NCBI GenBank assembly: GCA_002353285.1
Contig: DEJJ01000011.1
Coordinates: 1-64,000, forward strand
Source of the DNA: Porphyromonadaceae bacterium UBA2751
GTDB taxonomy: Bacteria; Bacteroidota; Bacteroidia; Bacteroidales; Muribaculaceae
Direction: 5' to 3'
DNA length: 64,000 nucleotides
The notes under the pieces were generated by a model. The model was given only the letters and a program-made list of their open reading frames with translations, did not search any database and had not been told where the DNA came from. Position numbers and translations under genes: made by a program. Of the stretch, positions 34,970 to 43,866 are shown in pieces (positions within the stretch are counted from its first letter, which is position 1; each line of letters starts with the position of its first letter).

Positions 34970-37201
34970 CTAATTGTTAAGCAAGATGCTGTAAACCGCA
35001 GTCACATCGCCCGATGTAATGATGCCATCGCCATCTTGGTCACCATTAACGATGGCGCTCATGTCGCCACTGAGCAGGAATGAGTAAAGTGCTGTGACAT
35101 CGGCACTGGTGACGCTGCCATCGCCATTCACGTCGCCAGCAATCACGCCGCCAGCAATCACGTCGGTATAATGGATGGTGAAGTCGTCAACATAAGCCTT
35201 ATAGCTGGTTGCACCAGCCGTCAGGCCAATGCGGTAGCGAGCAGGCACGTTCATGTTGAAGAAATACTTCAGTGTAGCATCGCTGCTGGCAGCAACCGTC
35301 GTAGAGGTCTCACCATTACTGTTGGCCACAGCATTCCACGTCGCGCCTTGGTCGGTAGAGCAGTAGAGCACAACTTTAGCCACAGTGCTCGCAGTGTTGT
35401 GCACATCCAGCGTCACCATGTAGCTCACATATCGCACATCTTGTGTCATCGTCAGCGCCGCAGGCTTCTTCATCACAACCGCATGCTCACCATTGCACAA
35501 GCCCTCCTCGGGGGCTGTAACATAGCAGTTCACGAATTTCCACTTGGCATAAACGCCCTGCACATCGGTGGCAGGAGCAGCAGTGGTTGCAGCCATCTGC
35601 TCAAAATCCTCAACCACGCTGTGCAGCGATGTGTCGTCGCCCACCGTGAAGCGAATCACCCCATCCTCCTCGCTGATGCCAGTGATATTGTACTGGCAGG
35701 CCACTCCGTTCCATGTCACCAGGCTCGGTGTTGTGGTGTTGGTGATCAGCGACGCACCAGCAGGGAAGGCATCATCGGCCTGAGCAGTGCCGCCACCATT
35801 GCCTGCACGCAGCAGCACATAGTAGTTGTGGCTGGGATCAGAATTGGGATTGTTGCTGGCCCAGGCGTTGACATCGGTAGAATCGACACGGCAAATGAGC
35901 ATGCCATGCCCTGGAGCATAGGCATCCCACTTGGTGTTCTGGCGATTCTCGATATAGAACTTCACCTGGCTCTCGGGGCTGTTGATGATGTAGCCCTCGC
36001 CAGTGGTGCCTATCTGGTTCAAAGTGTATTCACCCTTAGTGGTGATAGTCTGGGCATTGGCAAAGCCAATCGAGTAGCGGTCGTAGAGGCTATAGGCCAC
36101 AGGCGTGCGGGAGTAGTTCTGATAGCTGCCACCAGCCATGATGTCCCACTGCCCTGGGTGCTGGCTCTGGCCACCGCTTTGCTCATAATCGGTATCGTAA
36201 AGGTCGGGCAAGCCCAGCACGTGGCTGAACTCGTGGCAGATGGTGCCAATGCCGTCGAAGATGCCATAGCTAGAGTTGTAAAGATACTCGGTAGAGCAGG
36301 CGTAGGTGTGGAAACGTACCCCGTCGAGTTGCACATCTTCCCAATAAAGGCTGCTCTTGTGTGGCCACAGGTGAGTCGTGCTGCCATCGCTGTTAGAGCC
36401 ACTGCCTGCGCCAATGAAATACACCATGTCGACGAGTCCGTCGCCGTCGGTATCGTACTGGCTAAAGTCCACCTGCGAGTCAATTTGGTTAAGAGCCGCG
36501 GCCCATATTTCACCGGTGTTATCCCACTTCTGATGGTAATCAACCGAATAGTTGCTCAGGTGGACGGGCCCATACACGTCGAAGGTGGGACTAAAGCGAC
36601 CCTGACTGTTGTCGGAGTAATAGTCGCGCACGCTGCCAGTGCACGCTCCATAGTTGTTAGGAGTGCCATTCTCATTGGTATAGCCTGTGTAGTTAGGCTC
36701 GTTGACCATGCGGTTGAAGAACTGCTGTGCATCGCTGCGTGTGAACTCACAATCGTAATAATCAACAAGAATGATGAGCCCCCTGAAGTTGTTGTAGTCA
36801 TACTGCGCATCTTTGGCTCCAGCAGCCTTGGTTTGTGCATCGATAGGGGCACGTTTCAGCTTAGCGTTACGAGCGTCGGCCTTGCTGAAAACACTTTTCT
36901 CTAAGGAGCTAACAAACTGAGCTTCACTCAACGAGCGCTCATTCACGTTGTGAGCAATCACTTTGCTTGGAACCAGATTGTCATTCTGGCTTAGGGCATA
37001 GACAAAATAGCCAGTGTGATTGCGCACTATGGTGTAACCATCGACAGTAGTGTGATAGTTGAAGAACTCGTCGCCAACTATTTTAATCGTCAATTGCGTG
37101 CCATCGGGCTGAGTAACCTGAATGGGGGTTGGCACAGCTGGAACAGCCTTAGCTGCAATAGCAACCATGGCCCCAGCAATCAATAATAGTAATTTTCTCA
37201 T
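34970..37201 (-). CDS. Secreted M6 family metalloprotease with C-terminal dockerin
   Basis: A 743-residue exported zinc protease of the immune-inhibitor-A type. Residues 1-19 form a signal peptide, and a propeptide follows to about 130. The catalytic domain has GLIILVDYYD near 141 and the zinc motif HEFSHVLGLPD at 323-333, followed by WDIMAGGSY (the Met-turn). A beta-sandwich lies at about 545-675. The end (about 685-743) is a dockerin-like module with two calcium loops, DVNGDGSVTSADV and DQDGDGIITSGDV. The dockerin closely matches the N-terminal one of the SUMF1 protein at 11386. No cohesin is visible in the window. It may degrade host or dietary protein at or outside the surface. It is a single gene with a TATATTTG -7 box. 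Confidence 0.92.
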   Translation of the reverse strand: MRKLLLLIAGAMVAIAAKAVPAVPTPIQVTQPDGTQLTIKIVGDEFFNYHTTVDGYTIVRNHTGYFVYALSQNDNLVPSKVIAHNVNERSLSEAQFVSSLEKSVFSKADARNAKLKRAPIDAQTKAAGAKDAQYDYNNFRGLIILVDYYDCEFTRSDAQQFFNRMVNEPNYTGYTNENGTPNNYGACTGSVRDYYSDNSQGRFSPTFDVYGPVHLSNYSVDYHQKWDNTGEIWAAALNQIDSQVDFSQYDTDGDGLVDMVYFIGAGSGSNSDGSTTHLWPHKSSLYWEDVQLDGVRFHTYACSTEYLYNSSYGIFDGIGTICHEFSHVLGLPDLYDTDYEQSGGQSQHPGQWDIMAGGSYQNYSRTPVAYSLYDRYSIGFANAQTITTKGEYTLNQIGTTGEGYIINSPESQVKFYIENRQNTKWDAYAPGHGMLICRVDSTDVNAWASNNPNSDPSHNYYVLLRAGNGGGTAQADDAFPAGASLITNTTTPSLVTWNGVACQYNITGISEEDGVIRFTVGDDTSLHSVVEDFEQMAATTAAPATDVQGVYAKWKFVNCYVTAPEEGLCNGEHAVVMKKPAALTMTQDVRYVSYMVTLDVHNTASTVAKVVLYCSTDQGATWNAVANSNGETSTTVAASSDATLKYFFNMNVPARYRIGLTAGATSYKAYVDDFTIHYTDVIAGGVIAGDVNGDGSVTSADVTALYSFLLSGDMSAIVNGDQDGDGIITSGDVTAVYSILLNN

Positions 37202-37244
37202 TGTTTTATATATAAATGTGTTTGGTTAATAATCAAAGAAATTG

Positions 37245-37252
37245 CAAATATA
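37245..37252 (-). promoter_or_regulatory. -7 box of the M6 protease gene
   Basis: TATATTTG on the minus strand, 44 bases before the ATG. Confidence 0.6.
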
Positions 37253-37356
37253 GTGTTTTTTTCAATAATTAAGGGGTTTTGTTGGAAATATATTCTTCTT
37301 TGCACTTGTTTTTAAAAAAAGCAAACACTAATAACAAACAACTAAAAAACATTTTG

Positions 37357-37364
37357 TAACTTTG
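37357..37364 (+). promoter_or_regulatory. -7 box of glnS
   Basis: TAACTTTG, about 75 bases before the glnS ATG. The -33 region is AT-rich without a clear TTTG. Confidence 0.65.
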
Positions 37365-37439
37365 CAATTTGAAAGGCCAAACAAATGGCTTTTGCAATCA
37401 AAAAATATCATTGAATAATTATAACAATCTCAATCAATT

Positions 37440-39155
37440 ATGGCCGCGATAAACGAAACAAAACCAGCCGAGGAGAAAAAAGTACTAAACTTCGTGCAGC
37501 AACTGGTTGCCGACGATCTTGCAGCAGGCAAGAACGGTGGGCGCCTGAACACTCGTTTCCCGCCCGAACCCAATGGCTATCTGCACATTGGCCATGCCAA
37601 GGCGATATGCATGGACTTTGGCGTTGCCGAGATGTTTGGTGGCACTTGCAACCTGCGCTTCGACGACACAAACCCACAGAAGGAAGACACCGAGTACGTC
37701 GAGGCAATCAAGCGCGACATCCACTGGCTCGGCTACGACTGGGGCGACCGCCTCTACTACGCCAGCGACTATTTCGAGAAGCTCTACGACTTTGCCGTTG
37801 ATCTTATCAAGCGTGGACTCGCCTACGTCGATGACCAAACCAGTGAGCAGATTGCGCAGCAAAAGGGCACCCCCACCCAGGCCGGCACCGAGAGTCCATA
37901 CCGCAACCGCTCGGTGGAGGAGAACCTCGACCTTTTTGAGCGGATGAATGCTGGAGAGTTTGACGAGGGAAGCCGCGTGCTTCGCGCCAAGATTGACATG
38001 GCGTCGAGCAACATGCACTTTCGCGACCCCATCATGTACCGCATCATCAAGACTCCCCACTGGCGCACCGGCACCAAGTGGAAGGTCTACCCCATGTATG
38101 ACTTCGCCCATGGCCAGAGCGACTACTTCGAGGGTGTGACCCACTCTATCTGCACGCTGGAGTTCGTGCCTCACCGCCCGCTCTACGACTACTTTGCACA
38201 TCTGCTGGCTGGCGACACCGTGGATCAGTATTGCCCCCGTCAGATTGAGTTTAACCGCCTCAACCTCACCTACACTGTGATGAGCAAGCGCAAGCTACTG
38301 CAACTGGTCAAGGAAGGACTCGTGGCAGGCTGGGACGACCCACGCATGCCCACCATCTGTGGCCTGCGCCGTCGTGGTTACACTCCACAATCAATTAAGA
38401 ACTTCCTTGATGACATAGGCTACACAAAATATGAGGCCCTGAACGACATCGACCTGCTCGAGCACAACATCCGCGAAGACCTCAACAAACATGCCAACCG
38501 CGTGTGCGCTGTGATCAATCCCGTGAAGGTGGTTATCACCAACTATCCCGAGGACAAGGTGGAGATGCTCGCTATGGACAACAACCCCGAGCAGGAAAAC
38601 GCAGGCACCCACGAGATGCCATTCTGCCGCGAGATCTACATCGAGCGCGACGACTTCATGGAGAATCCTCCCAAGAAGTTCTTCCGCCTCACCCCTGGCA
38701 AGGAAGTGCGACTCAAGGGTGGCTACATCATCATGTGCAACGACGTGGTGAAAGATGCCGACGGCAACATCACCGAGATTCACTGCTCCTACGACCCCGA
38801 CACCCTCAGCGGCACGCCAGGCAGCATGCGCAAGGTGAAAGGCACACTGCACTGGGTATCGGCACGTCATGCCGTGGATGCCGAGGTGAGGCTCTACGAC
38901 CGACTCTTTGCCGTCGAGAACCCATCGGCCGTGACCGACAAGGATTTCCGCGAGCTTCTTAACCCCGACTCTCTCAAGGTGGTAACCAATGCCAAGGTGG
39001 AGCCCTATCTCGCCGAGATAGCCAAACCTGAGGACAAATTCCAGTTCCAACGCATAGGCTACTTCTGCGTGGATCTCGACAGCACCCCTGACCATCTGGT
39101 GTTTAACCGCACCATCACGCTCAAGGACAGCTGGGCCAAGGCACAAAAGAAGTGA
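37440..39155 (+). CDS. glnS: Glutaminyl-tRNA synthetase
   Basis: A 571-residue class I synthetase that charges tRNA-Gln directly. The HIGH-type motif is PPEPNGYLHIGHAKA near 40-54, and the KMSKS counterpart is VMSKRKLLQLV near 280. GWDDPRMPTICGLRRRGYTP marks the GlnRS acceptor-binding region and separates it from GluRS. The C-terminal beta-barrel anticodon-binding domains are complete. Its presence implies direct glutaminylation rather than only the amidotransferase route. It is divergent from the M6 protease and followed by a 170-base gap and the HU genes. Confidence 0.97.
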   Translation: MAAINETKPAEEKKVLNFVQQLVADDLAAGKNGGRLNTRFPPEPNGYLHIGHAKAICMDFGVAEMFGGTCNLRFDDTNPQKEDTEYVEAIKRDIHWLGYDWGDRLYYASDYFEKLYDFAVDLIKRGLAYVDDQTSEQIAQQKGTPTQAGTESPYRNRSVEENLDLFERMNAGEFDEGSRVLRAKIDMASSNMHFRDPIMYRIIKTPHWRTGTKWKVYPMYDFAHGQSDYFEGVTHSICTLEFVPHRPLYDYFAHLLAGDTVDQYCPRQIEFNRLNLTYTVMSKRKLLQLVKEGLVAGWDDPRMPTICGLRRRGYTPQSIKNFLDDIGYTKYEALNDIDLLEHNIREDLNKHANRVCAVINPVKVVITNYPEDKVEMLAMDNNPEQENAGTHEMPFCREIYIERDDFMENPPKKFFRLTPGKEVRLKGGYIIMCNDVVKDADGNITEIHCSYDPDTLSGTPGSMRKVKGTLHWVSARHAVDAEVRLYDRLFAVENPSAVTDKDFRELLNPDSLKVVTNAKVEPYLAEIAKPEDKFQFQRIGYFCVDLDSTPDHLVFNRTITLKDSWAKAQKK

Positions 39156-39204
39156 GAGGTAAGCTTTTAATTTAAGTTTTGCAGGTTGATAACTTGCTCA
39201 CTTG

Positions 39205-39305
39205 ACACACATAATCTTCAAACAACAAGAACAACATTCCAACAACTAAAAACAATTTTTTTCTGTTGTTATTGTTGTTAACAAGTTGTGAGAGTTGTTT
39301 GATAT
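39205..39305. repeat. CAAC/GTTG-rich inverted repeat before the HU genes
   Basis: CAACAAGAACAACATTCCAA-type words (39224-39250) face GTTGTTATTGTTGTTAAC-type words (39265-39300), flanked by CAAAC and GTTTG. Together they can form a long imperfect hairpin around an AT-rich loop with a T-run. It could end glnS transcription. It is related in style to the CAACTTTTACAAC words of the repeat mosaics. Confidence 0.5.
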
Positions 39306-39324
39306 AACACTTGACACTTAACAC

Positions 39325-39594
39325 TTGGAATTAGTAGAGTCGCTATCAAAATCGCTCAAGCGCAACAAGAGCGATGTCAACAAACTGATTGAAGCTCTGG
39401 GCAACGTGGTGAGCGAGCGTTGCTCGGAGCTCGACAGCATTAGTGTGCCCAGATTTGGCACCATAGAGGCCATCAAGCACAAGGAGGCCATCGAGGTGAA
39501 TCACGACACAGGCGAGCGCATGCTGCTGCCCCCTCGGATTGAAGTGAATTTCACTGCCAGCACTGTGCTTAAAAAACAACTAAACCAGTCATGA
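39325..39594 (+). CDS. Short HU/IHF-fold DNA-binding protein with TTG start
   Basis: An 89-residue HU-family protein. Two N-terminal helices (ELVESLSKSLKRNKSDVNKL) are followed by the beta-saddle with SVPRFGTIEAIKHKE (the HU GFGTF motif is altered to RFGTI) and the arm region VNHDTGERMLLPPRIEVNF. No ATG exists before the middle of the protein, and an in-frame stop directly precedes the TTG at 39325. The TTG is therefore the only possible start, and the product lacks about four residues relative to HU. It overlaps the next gene by four bases (ATGA). The pair may form a heterodimer of a soluble and a membrane-bound HU subunit, which is inference. Confidence 0.8.
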   Translation: MELVESLSKSLKRNKSDVNKLIEALGNVVSERCSELDSISVPRFGTIEAIKHKEAIEVNHDTGERMLLPPRIEVNFTASTVLKKQLNQS

Positions 39595-40694
39595 AAGAGA
39601 AGATTGCATTTCCTGAGCTGGTAGCGCTTGTGGCCCAGAAGGCCAGCACCACCGAGCGCATGAGCGAGCTGTTTCTGCAAGAACTCTTTGCAACCGTCAC
39701 TCAAGAGCTCAACGATGGGCACAGCGTTAAGATTAAAGGTATAGGCACCTTTAAAACCAAAAAAATCGATGGTGAGACAACGGTGATGCTGGTTCCCGAC
39801 AAGGAACTGGCCCAAGCGGTGAACGCTCCATTTGAGCAGTTTAGGCCTGTTGTGCTAAGCGAAGCTGTCACGCAAGAGCAACTCGACGAGATTGACGCAA
39901 GCATGAAGCCTAAGCAAGAAGCGGTGGAGCCTCAACCTGAAGTTGAGTTAGAACAAAAGACGACTGAACAAGTTATCAAACCCGAAACGCCTCAACCACA
40001 AGCCACCGAGCCTGCACAAGAGGAAGAAAAGTACATGGAACCACCCATCGCTCCAGCCACCTCCCTTGCACAGCCACAACAAGCGCAGCCTTCACAGCCA
40101 AAGAAGCAACGCAAACCATTGTGGATAGCCATTGCTGCAGCAGCACTACTTGCTGTGGTGATTGGTGCCGTGGTGCGCAATAGCGACACCAGCCACCACA
40201 GCACCACCACACCAGTTGCTACCCACACGATTGCCGCAGCAACACAGCCAGTGGTGGTGACCGACACACTGGGCAGCCACAACCTGCTCTACGACATGGC
40301 CGAGCGACACTACGGCGACCGCGTGTTTTGGGCTTACATTGCCATTGAAAACCAGGACAAATATCCCAACTTCAAGAAGATACCCGCTGGCGCCGTGCTC
40401 GTGATACCACCAGCCGAGAAATATGGCATCAACAGCGACAGCAAGCAGAGCACCAAGCGGGCGGCAATTGAGTCGACCAAGCTCTACAAGCTCAGTCGCG
40501 AAATGGACAAAAAAGAGAAAGGCGACACCGCCACTACCAATTCCAAAAGCGACAAGAGAACCATCAGCAAGAAGCAGATAGCAACCGACCACGACACAGC
40601 CACCAATGCCAAGGCACAAAAGCCATCGTCAAGTTACCGCCACAAGAAATCCTATCGCAACAAGCACCACCGCCATCGCCGTCACCGCAGGTGA
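39591..40694 (+). CDS. Membrane-anchored HU-domain protein with periplasmic LysM-like domain
   Basis: A 367-residue protein with an uncommon layout. Residues 1-85 form an HU fold (VKIKGIGTFKTKK is the HU saddle motif). Residues 95-170 are a Glu/Pro/Gln-rich linker. Residues 177-195 are one membrane helix preceded by the basic KKQRK, which sets the HU part in the cytosol. Residues 221-275 resemble a LysM domain (NLLYDMAERHYGDRVFWAYI, then IPAGAVLVIPP). Residues 290-367 form a Lys/Arg/His-rich tail ending HHRHRRHRR. It could link DNA with peptidoglycan through the inner membrane. It is coupled to the short HU gene upstream. Its stop codon directly abuts the thiL stop from the other strand, with no spacer. 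Confidence 0.85.
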   Translation: MKEKIAFPELVALVAQKASTTERMSELFLQELFATVTQELNDGHSVKIKGIGTFKTKKIDGETTVMLVPDKELAQAVNAPFEQFRPVVLSEAVTQEQLDEIDASMKPKQEAVEPQPEVELEQKTTEQVIKPETPQPQATEPAQEEEKYMEPPIAPATSLAQPQQAQPSQPKKQRKPLWIAIAAAALLAVVIGAVVRNSDTSHHSTTTPVATHTIAAATQPVVVTDTLGSHNLLYDMAERHYGDRVFWAYIAIENQDKYPNFKKIPAGAVLVIPPAEKYGINSDSKQSTKRAAIESTKLYKLSREMDKKEKGDTATTNSKSDKRTISKKQIATDHDTATNAKAQKPSSSYRHKKSYRNKHHRHRRHRR

Positions 40695-41723
40695 TTATTC
40701 GTTGAAGGCATTCCAGCCTTGAGCTCTGATTTCAAGCTCCGCATCGTCGCGGGTTACCATGTAGGCCCCCAGTTCGGGTTTGGTGATTCGTCCTATTAGT
40801 TTCACACCTTTCATCTGAGCCACCTTCTCGTGGTCGGTTAGCGGCACGGTGAAGAGCAGTTCGTAATCCTCGCCACCATTCATTGCTGCGGTGACCAGAT
40901 TCATGTTCAGTTCCTCGGCCATGACTGCAGTCTGGTAGTCGATGGGGATTCGGTCCTCATAGACTCGGCACCCCACCCCACTCTGCTTGCAGATGTGAAG
41001 TAACTCGCTTGATAGGCCGTCGCTAATGTCCATCATTGCAGTTGGCTTGATGCCGTGCTTCTTGAGCTCGTCGATAATGTCGGCTCGCGGCTCGGGCTTG
41101 AGTTGCCGCTCGAGCAAATATTCACGTCCTGCAAAGTCGGGCTGGAAATCCTTCTCACCTGCGCTTGCCACCCGTTCGCGTTCCAAAAGTTGCAGCCCCA
41201 TGTAGGCCGCACCCAGGTCGCCACTGACGCAAATGAGGTCGGTGTCGCGTGCACCATTGCGATACACAATTTCATCCTCGGCGGCTTCACCCAGACACGT
41301 GATGCTGATGAGCAATCCAGTGACCGATGCCGAGGTGTCACCACCCACAAGATCCACACTATAGCGCTCACATGCTGCATGGATGCCTGAGTAAAGCTCG
41401 GTGATGTGCTCAATGGTGAAGCGCTTTGAGATTCCGAGCGACACAGTGATTTGCCGTGGAGTGCCATTCATGGCATAAACGTCGCTCAAGTTCACTGCCA
41501 CAGCCTTGTAGCCCAAATGCTTGAGAGGCGTGTAAGTCAGGTCGAAATGAATGCCCTCAAGCAGCAAGTCGGTAGTAACAAGCGTCTTCTTGCCCCCATT
41601 ATCTATAACAGCACAATCGTCGCCCACACCCTTGAGAGTAGACGGGTTCTTAACCCTAAAATCACGCGTGAGGCTCTCGATAAGCCCAAATTCACCCAAA
41701 GTAGAAATCTCAGTCTCGCTCAT
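40695..41723 (-). CDS. thiL: Thiamine-monophosphate kinase
   Basis: A 342-residue cytosolic kinase that makes thiamine diphosphate from the monophosphate. N-terminal GVGDDCAVID and the DLLLEGIHFDLTY segment bind magnesium and nucleotide. DVYAMNGTPRQITVSLGI and DLVGGDTSASVTGLLISI are the AIR-synthase-like ATP site motifs. AMMDISDGLSSELLHI completes the site. It is the last gene of the sppA-lpxK-punA-thiL unit, though a terminator-like hairpin stands just before it. I see no TPP riboswitch in the 80-base leader. Confidence 0.95.
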   Translation of the reverse strand: MSETEISTLGEFGLIESLTRDFRVKNPSTLKGVGDDCAVIDNGGKKTLVTTDLLLEGIHFDLTYTPLKHLGYKAVAVNLSDVYAMNGTPRQITVSLGISKRFTIEHITELYSGIHAACERYSVDLVGGDTSASVTGLLISITCLGEAAEDEIVYRNGARDTDLICVSGDLGAAYMGLQLLERERVASAGEKDFQPDFAGREYLLERQLKPEPRADIIDELKKHGIKPTAMMDISDGLSSELLHICKQSGVGCRVYEDRIPIDYQTAVMAEELNMNLVTAAMNGGEDYELLFTVPLTDHEKVAQMKGVKLIGRITKPELGAYMVTRDDAELEIRAQGWNAFNE

Positions 41724-41734
41724 TATAATATAGA

Positions 41735-41792
41735 AAAAAAGATGCCCTCAAAAGAAGACCACCCCATTGAGGCTGCCTACCCTTGAGGACAT
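41735..41792 (-). terminator. Terminator-like hairpin between punA and thiL
   Basis: ATGCCCTCAA (41742-41751) pairs with TTGAGGACAT (41783-41792) with one mismatch around a 31-base loop. A T-run follows on the minus strand, ending only 12 bases before the thiL ATG. It may reduce rather than block transcription into thiL. Confidence 0.7.
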
Positions 41793-41805
41793 TAATCGTT
41801 AAAAT

Positions 41806-42648
41806 TTACACCTCGTTGAGGCGGTTGATTACCTCTTGCACCATGAGAGTCATGATGGGCTCGGCCTTTGTGGCAGCCTGTTGCACTTCCTCGTGAGAGA
41901 CATCGACGAAGATACCCTCGCCGCCCAGGTCGGTGATGACACTGAGGCCAAAGACCTCGATGCCGGCATGGCGTGCCACAATGACCTCGGGCACAGTGCT
42001 CATGCCCACTGCGTCACCGCCAATGCGGTAGAAGAAACGATACTCCGATGGAGTCTCGAAAGTTGGGCCTTGAGTGCCAACATACACACCCTCCATGAGC
42101 CTAATATTGTTCTCCTTGGCAATATTGCGTGCCATGTCGATAATGCGGTGGCTATAAGCCTCATTCATTGCTGGGAAACGTGGGCCAAGCTCATTATAGT
42201 TCTTGCCCCTCAATGGATGATCGGGGAAGAGATTGATATGATCGGTAATAAGCATCACGTCGCCCACACGAAAGTCGGGGTTCATGCCACCAGCTGCATT
42301 GCTCACACACAGCACCTTCACGCCAATAGCCTTCATCACGCGAATGGGGAAAGTGGCCTCCTTCATCGAGTAGCCTTCATAATAATGGAATCGGCCTTGC
42401 ATTGCCATCACATATTTCTTGCCCAGCATGCCAAAAATGAGTTGGCCCTTGTGTCCCTCGACGGTGCTAACGGGGAAATTGGGAATCTCACTATAAGGGA
42501 TTGCACACTTGATGTCAATCTTATTGGCCAGGTTTCCTAAACCCGAGCCTAAAACGATAGCCACCTTGGGCATCTCGCCGCCCACCTTCTCCTTGAGAAA
42601 GGTTGCAGTTTCTTGGATTTTTTCCAGCCAGTTAACTTCTTTTTCCAT
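41806..42648 (-). CDS. punA: Purine-nucleoside phosphorylase
   Basis: A 280-residue trimeric-type purine nucleoside phosphorylase, which splits (deoxy)guanosine or inosine with phosphate. VAIVLGSGLGNLANKI is the phosphate-binding N-terminal motif. FHYYEGYSMKEATFPIRVM holds the family His, and VSNAAGGMNPDF and YVGTQGPTFETPSEYRF complete the site. The length is standard. It follows lpxK by 38 bases. Confidence 0.95.
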   Translation of the reverse strand: MEKEVNWLEKIQETATFLKEKVGGEMPKVAIVLGSGLGNLANKIDIKCAIPYSEIPNFPVSTVEGHKGQLIFGMLGKKYVMAMQGRFHYYEGYSMKEATFPIRVMKAIGVKVLCVSNAAGGMNPDFRVGDVMLITDHINLFPDHPLRGKNYNELGPRFPAMNEAYSHRIIDMARNIAKENNIRLMEGVYVGTQGPTFETPSEYRFFYRIGGDAVGMSTVPEVIVARHAGIEVFGLSVITDLGGEGIFVDVSHEEVQQAATKAEPIMTLMVQEVINRLNEV

Positions 42649-42686
42649 AATATGTTGATTTTTTTAGTTATTTGGTTCTTAGTTTG

Positions 42687-43808
42687 TTAGATATCGTCGA
42701 TTCCTTCGATTTTCTTTTGCAGCTCATGAACGAAATCCCTGTCCTCATAATTCAAGAAGTCGACTTGAATAGGAATAAAATAAATATTATTCTGCCTTGT
42801 GGGAGGGAAATATGGACTGTTGAGGATGCGCACGGCATCCTTCTCGGTTGTGACAATATACTTGCGCGCTCCCTTGAGCTCATCAAAGAGCCTGAAGATG
42901 TAGCGGAAGTCGTCGCGAGTGTAGTTGTGATGGTCATTATAATGAATAACCTTGAGTCGAGTGCCAAACTGCTTAAGATACTTGGAAAAGGGCCTGGGAT
43001 TGGCAATGCCCGCAATGCCAAGAATCAAATCATCCTCGTCGAGCCAGTTGAGCGAAGTGAGGTCGGGATTGCCAATGGGGAACACAGGCTCGGGCGCTCC
43101 GAATCGAACCTTAGAGAAATAAAGCTGCTGATACTTGAACAGGTCCATGTGCTCCTTAATCATGCGCAAGTCGACGGGTTTCACATCGTCGGGGCACTTA
43201 GAGACGACCACCATGTCGCACTTGAGAATGCGGTCGGCTGGTTCACGCAAAGTGCCTAACGGCAACAGTTTGTCGTTAAAAGGCAGGCGATTGTAATCGA
43301 TCATTACCACACTCACTTTAGGCTTGACATACCTGTGCTGCATTGCATCGTCAAGGATGATGAGGTTGATGTCGGGATTGATGCGCAAGAGGCTCCTGAT
43401 TCCCTTGCGCCTGTCCTCACACACCGCCACAGTGATCATCGAGCGGAACTTGCGGTAAATCTGGTAAGGCTCATCACCCAAGTCAACAGGCGAGATATTG
43501 TCGGTAGCCATCACAAAGCCCTTAGTGCGGCGCTTGTAGCCACGGCTAAGCACAGCAATATTATACTTGCGGCAGAGCCTTGAGACGATGAACTCGACAT
43601 GAGGTGTCTTGCCTGTGCCTCCTACTGTGACATTACCCACAGTGACGACAGGTACGTCAAATTCCTCCTGCTTGAGCATGCCAAAATCAAAAGCCTTTTG
43701 CCGCATCCATACCGCCGCTCCATATAACCACGACATGGGCGTGAGCAGGATGCGCTCGGTGACAGCAGCCGTCTTGCGGCTAACTCTAATTATGTTGTCA
43801 AAATCCAT
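42687..43808 (-). CDS. lpxK: Tetraacyldisaccharide 4'-kinase
   Basis: A 373-residue inner-membrane-associated kinase that phosphorylates the 4' position of the lipid A disaccharide (step six of the Raetz pathway). The Walker A motif is in GNVTVGGTGKTPHVEF near 57-72, and the paired basic/acidic site is in VLSRGYKRRTKGF. An amphipathic N-terminal region (ILLTPMSWLYGAAVWMRQKA) would dock to the membrane. DDAMQHRYVKPKVSVVMID is typical. It confirms a diderm cell. It is 58 bases after sppA in the same operon. Confidence 0.95.
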   Translation of the reverse strand: MDFDNIIRVSRKTAAVTERILLTPMSWLYGAAVWMRQKAFDFGMLKQEEFDVPVVTVGNVTVGGTGKTPHVEFIVSRLCRKYNIAVLSRGYKRRTKGFVMATDNISPVDLGDEPYQIYRKFRSMITVAVCEDRRKGIRSLLRINPDINLIILDDAMQHRYVKPKVSVVMIDYNRLPFNDKLLPLGTLREPADRILKCDMVVVSKCPDDVKPVDLRMIKEHMDLFKYQQLYFSKVRFGAPEPVFPIGNPDLTSLNWLDEDDLILGIAGIANPRPFSKYLKQFGTRLKVIHYNDHHNYTRDDFRYIFRLFDELKGARKYIVTTEKDAVRILNSPYFPPTRQNNIYFIPIQVDFLNYEDRDFVHELQKKIEGIDDI

Positions 43809-43866
43809 CGATGATGAATAATGTATTTACCAATTAACTAATCAATTAATTTATTCCCCTAAAAGA

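Noticed and set aside
41724..41805. TPP riboswitch upstream of thiL
   Set aside because: The conserved TPP core words are absent. The pairing present is a plain terminator-type hairpin.
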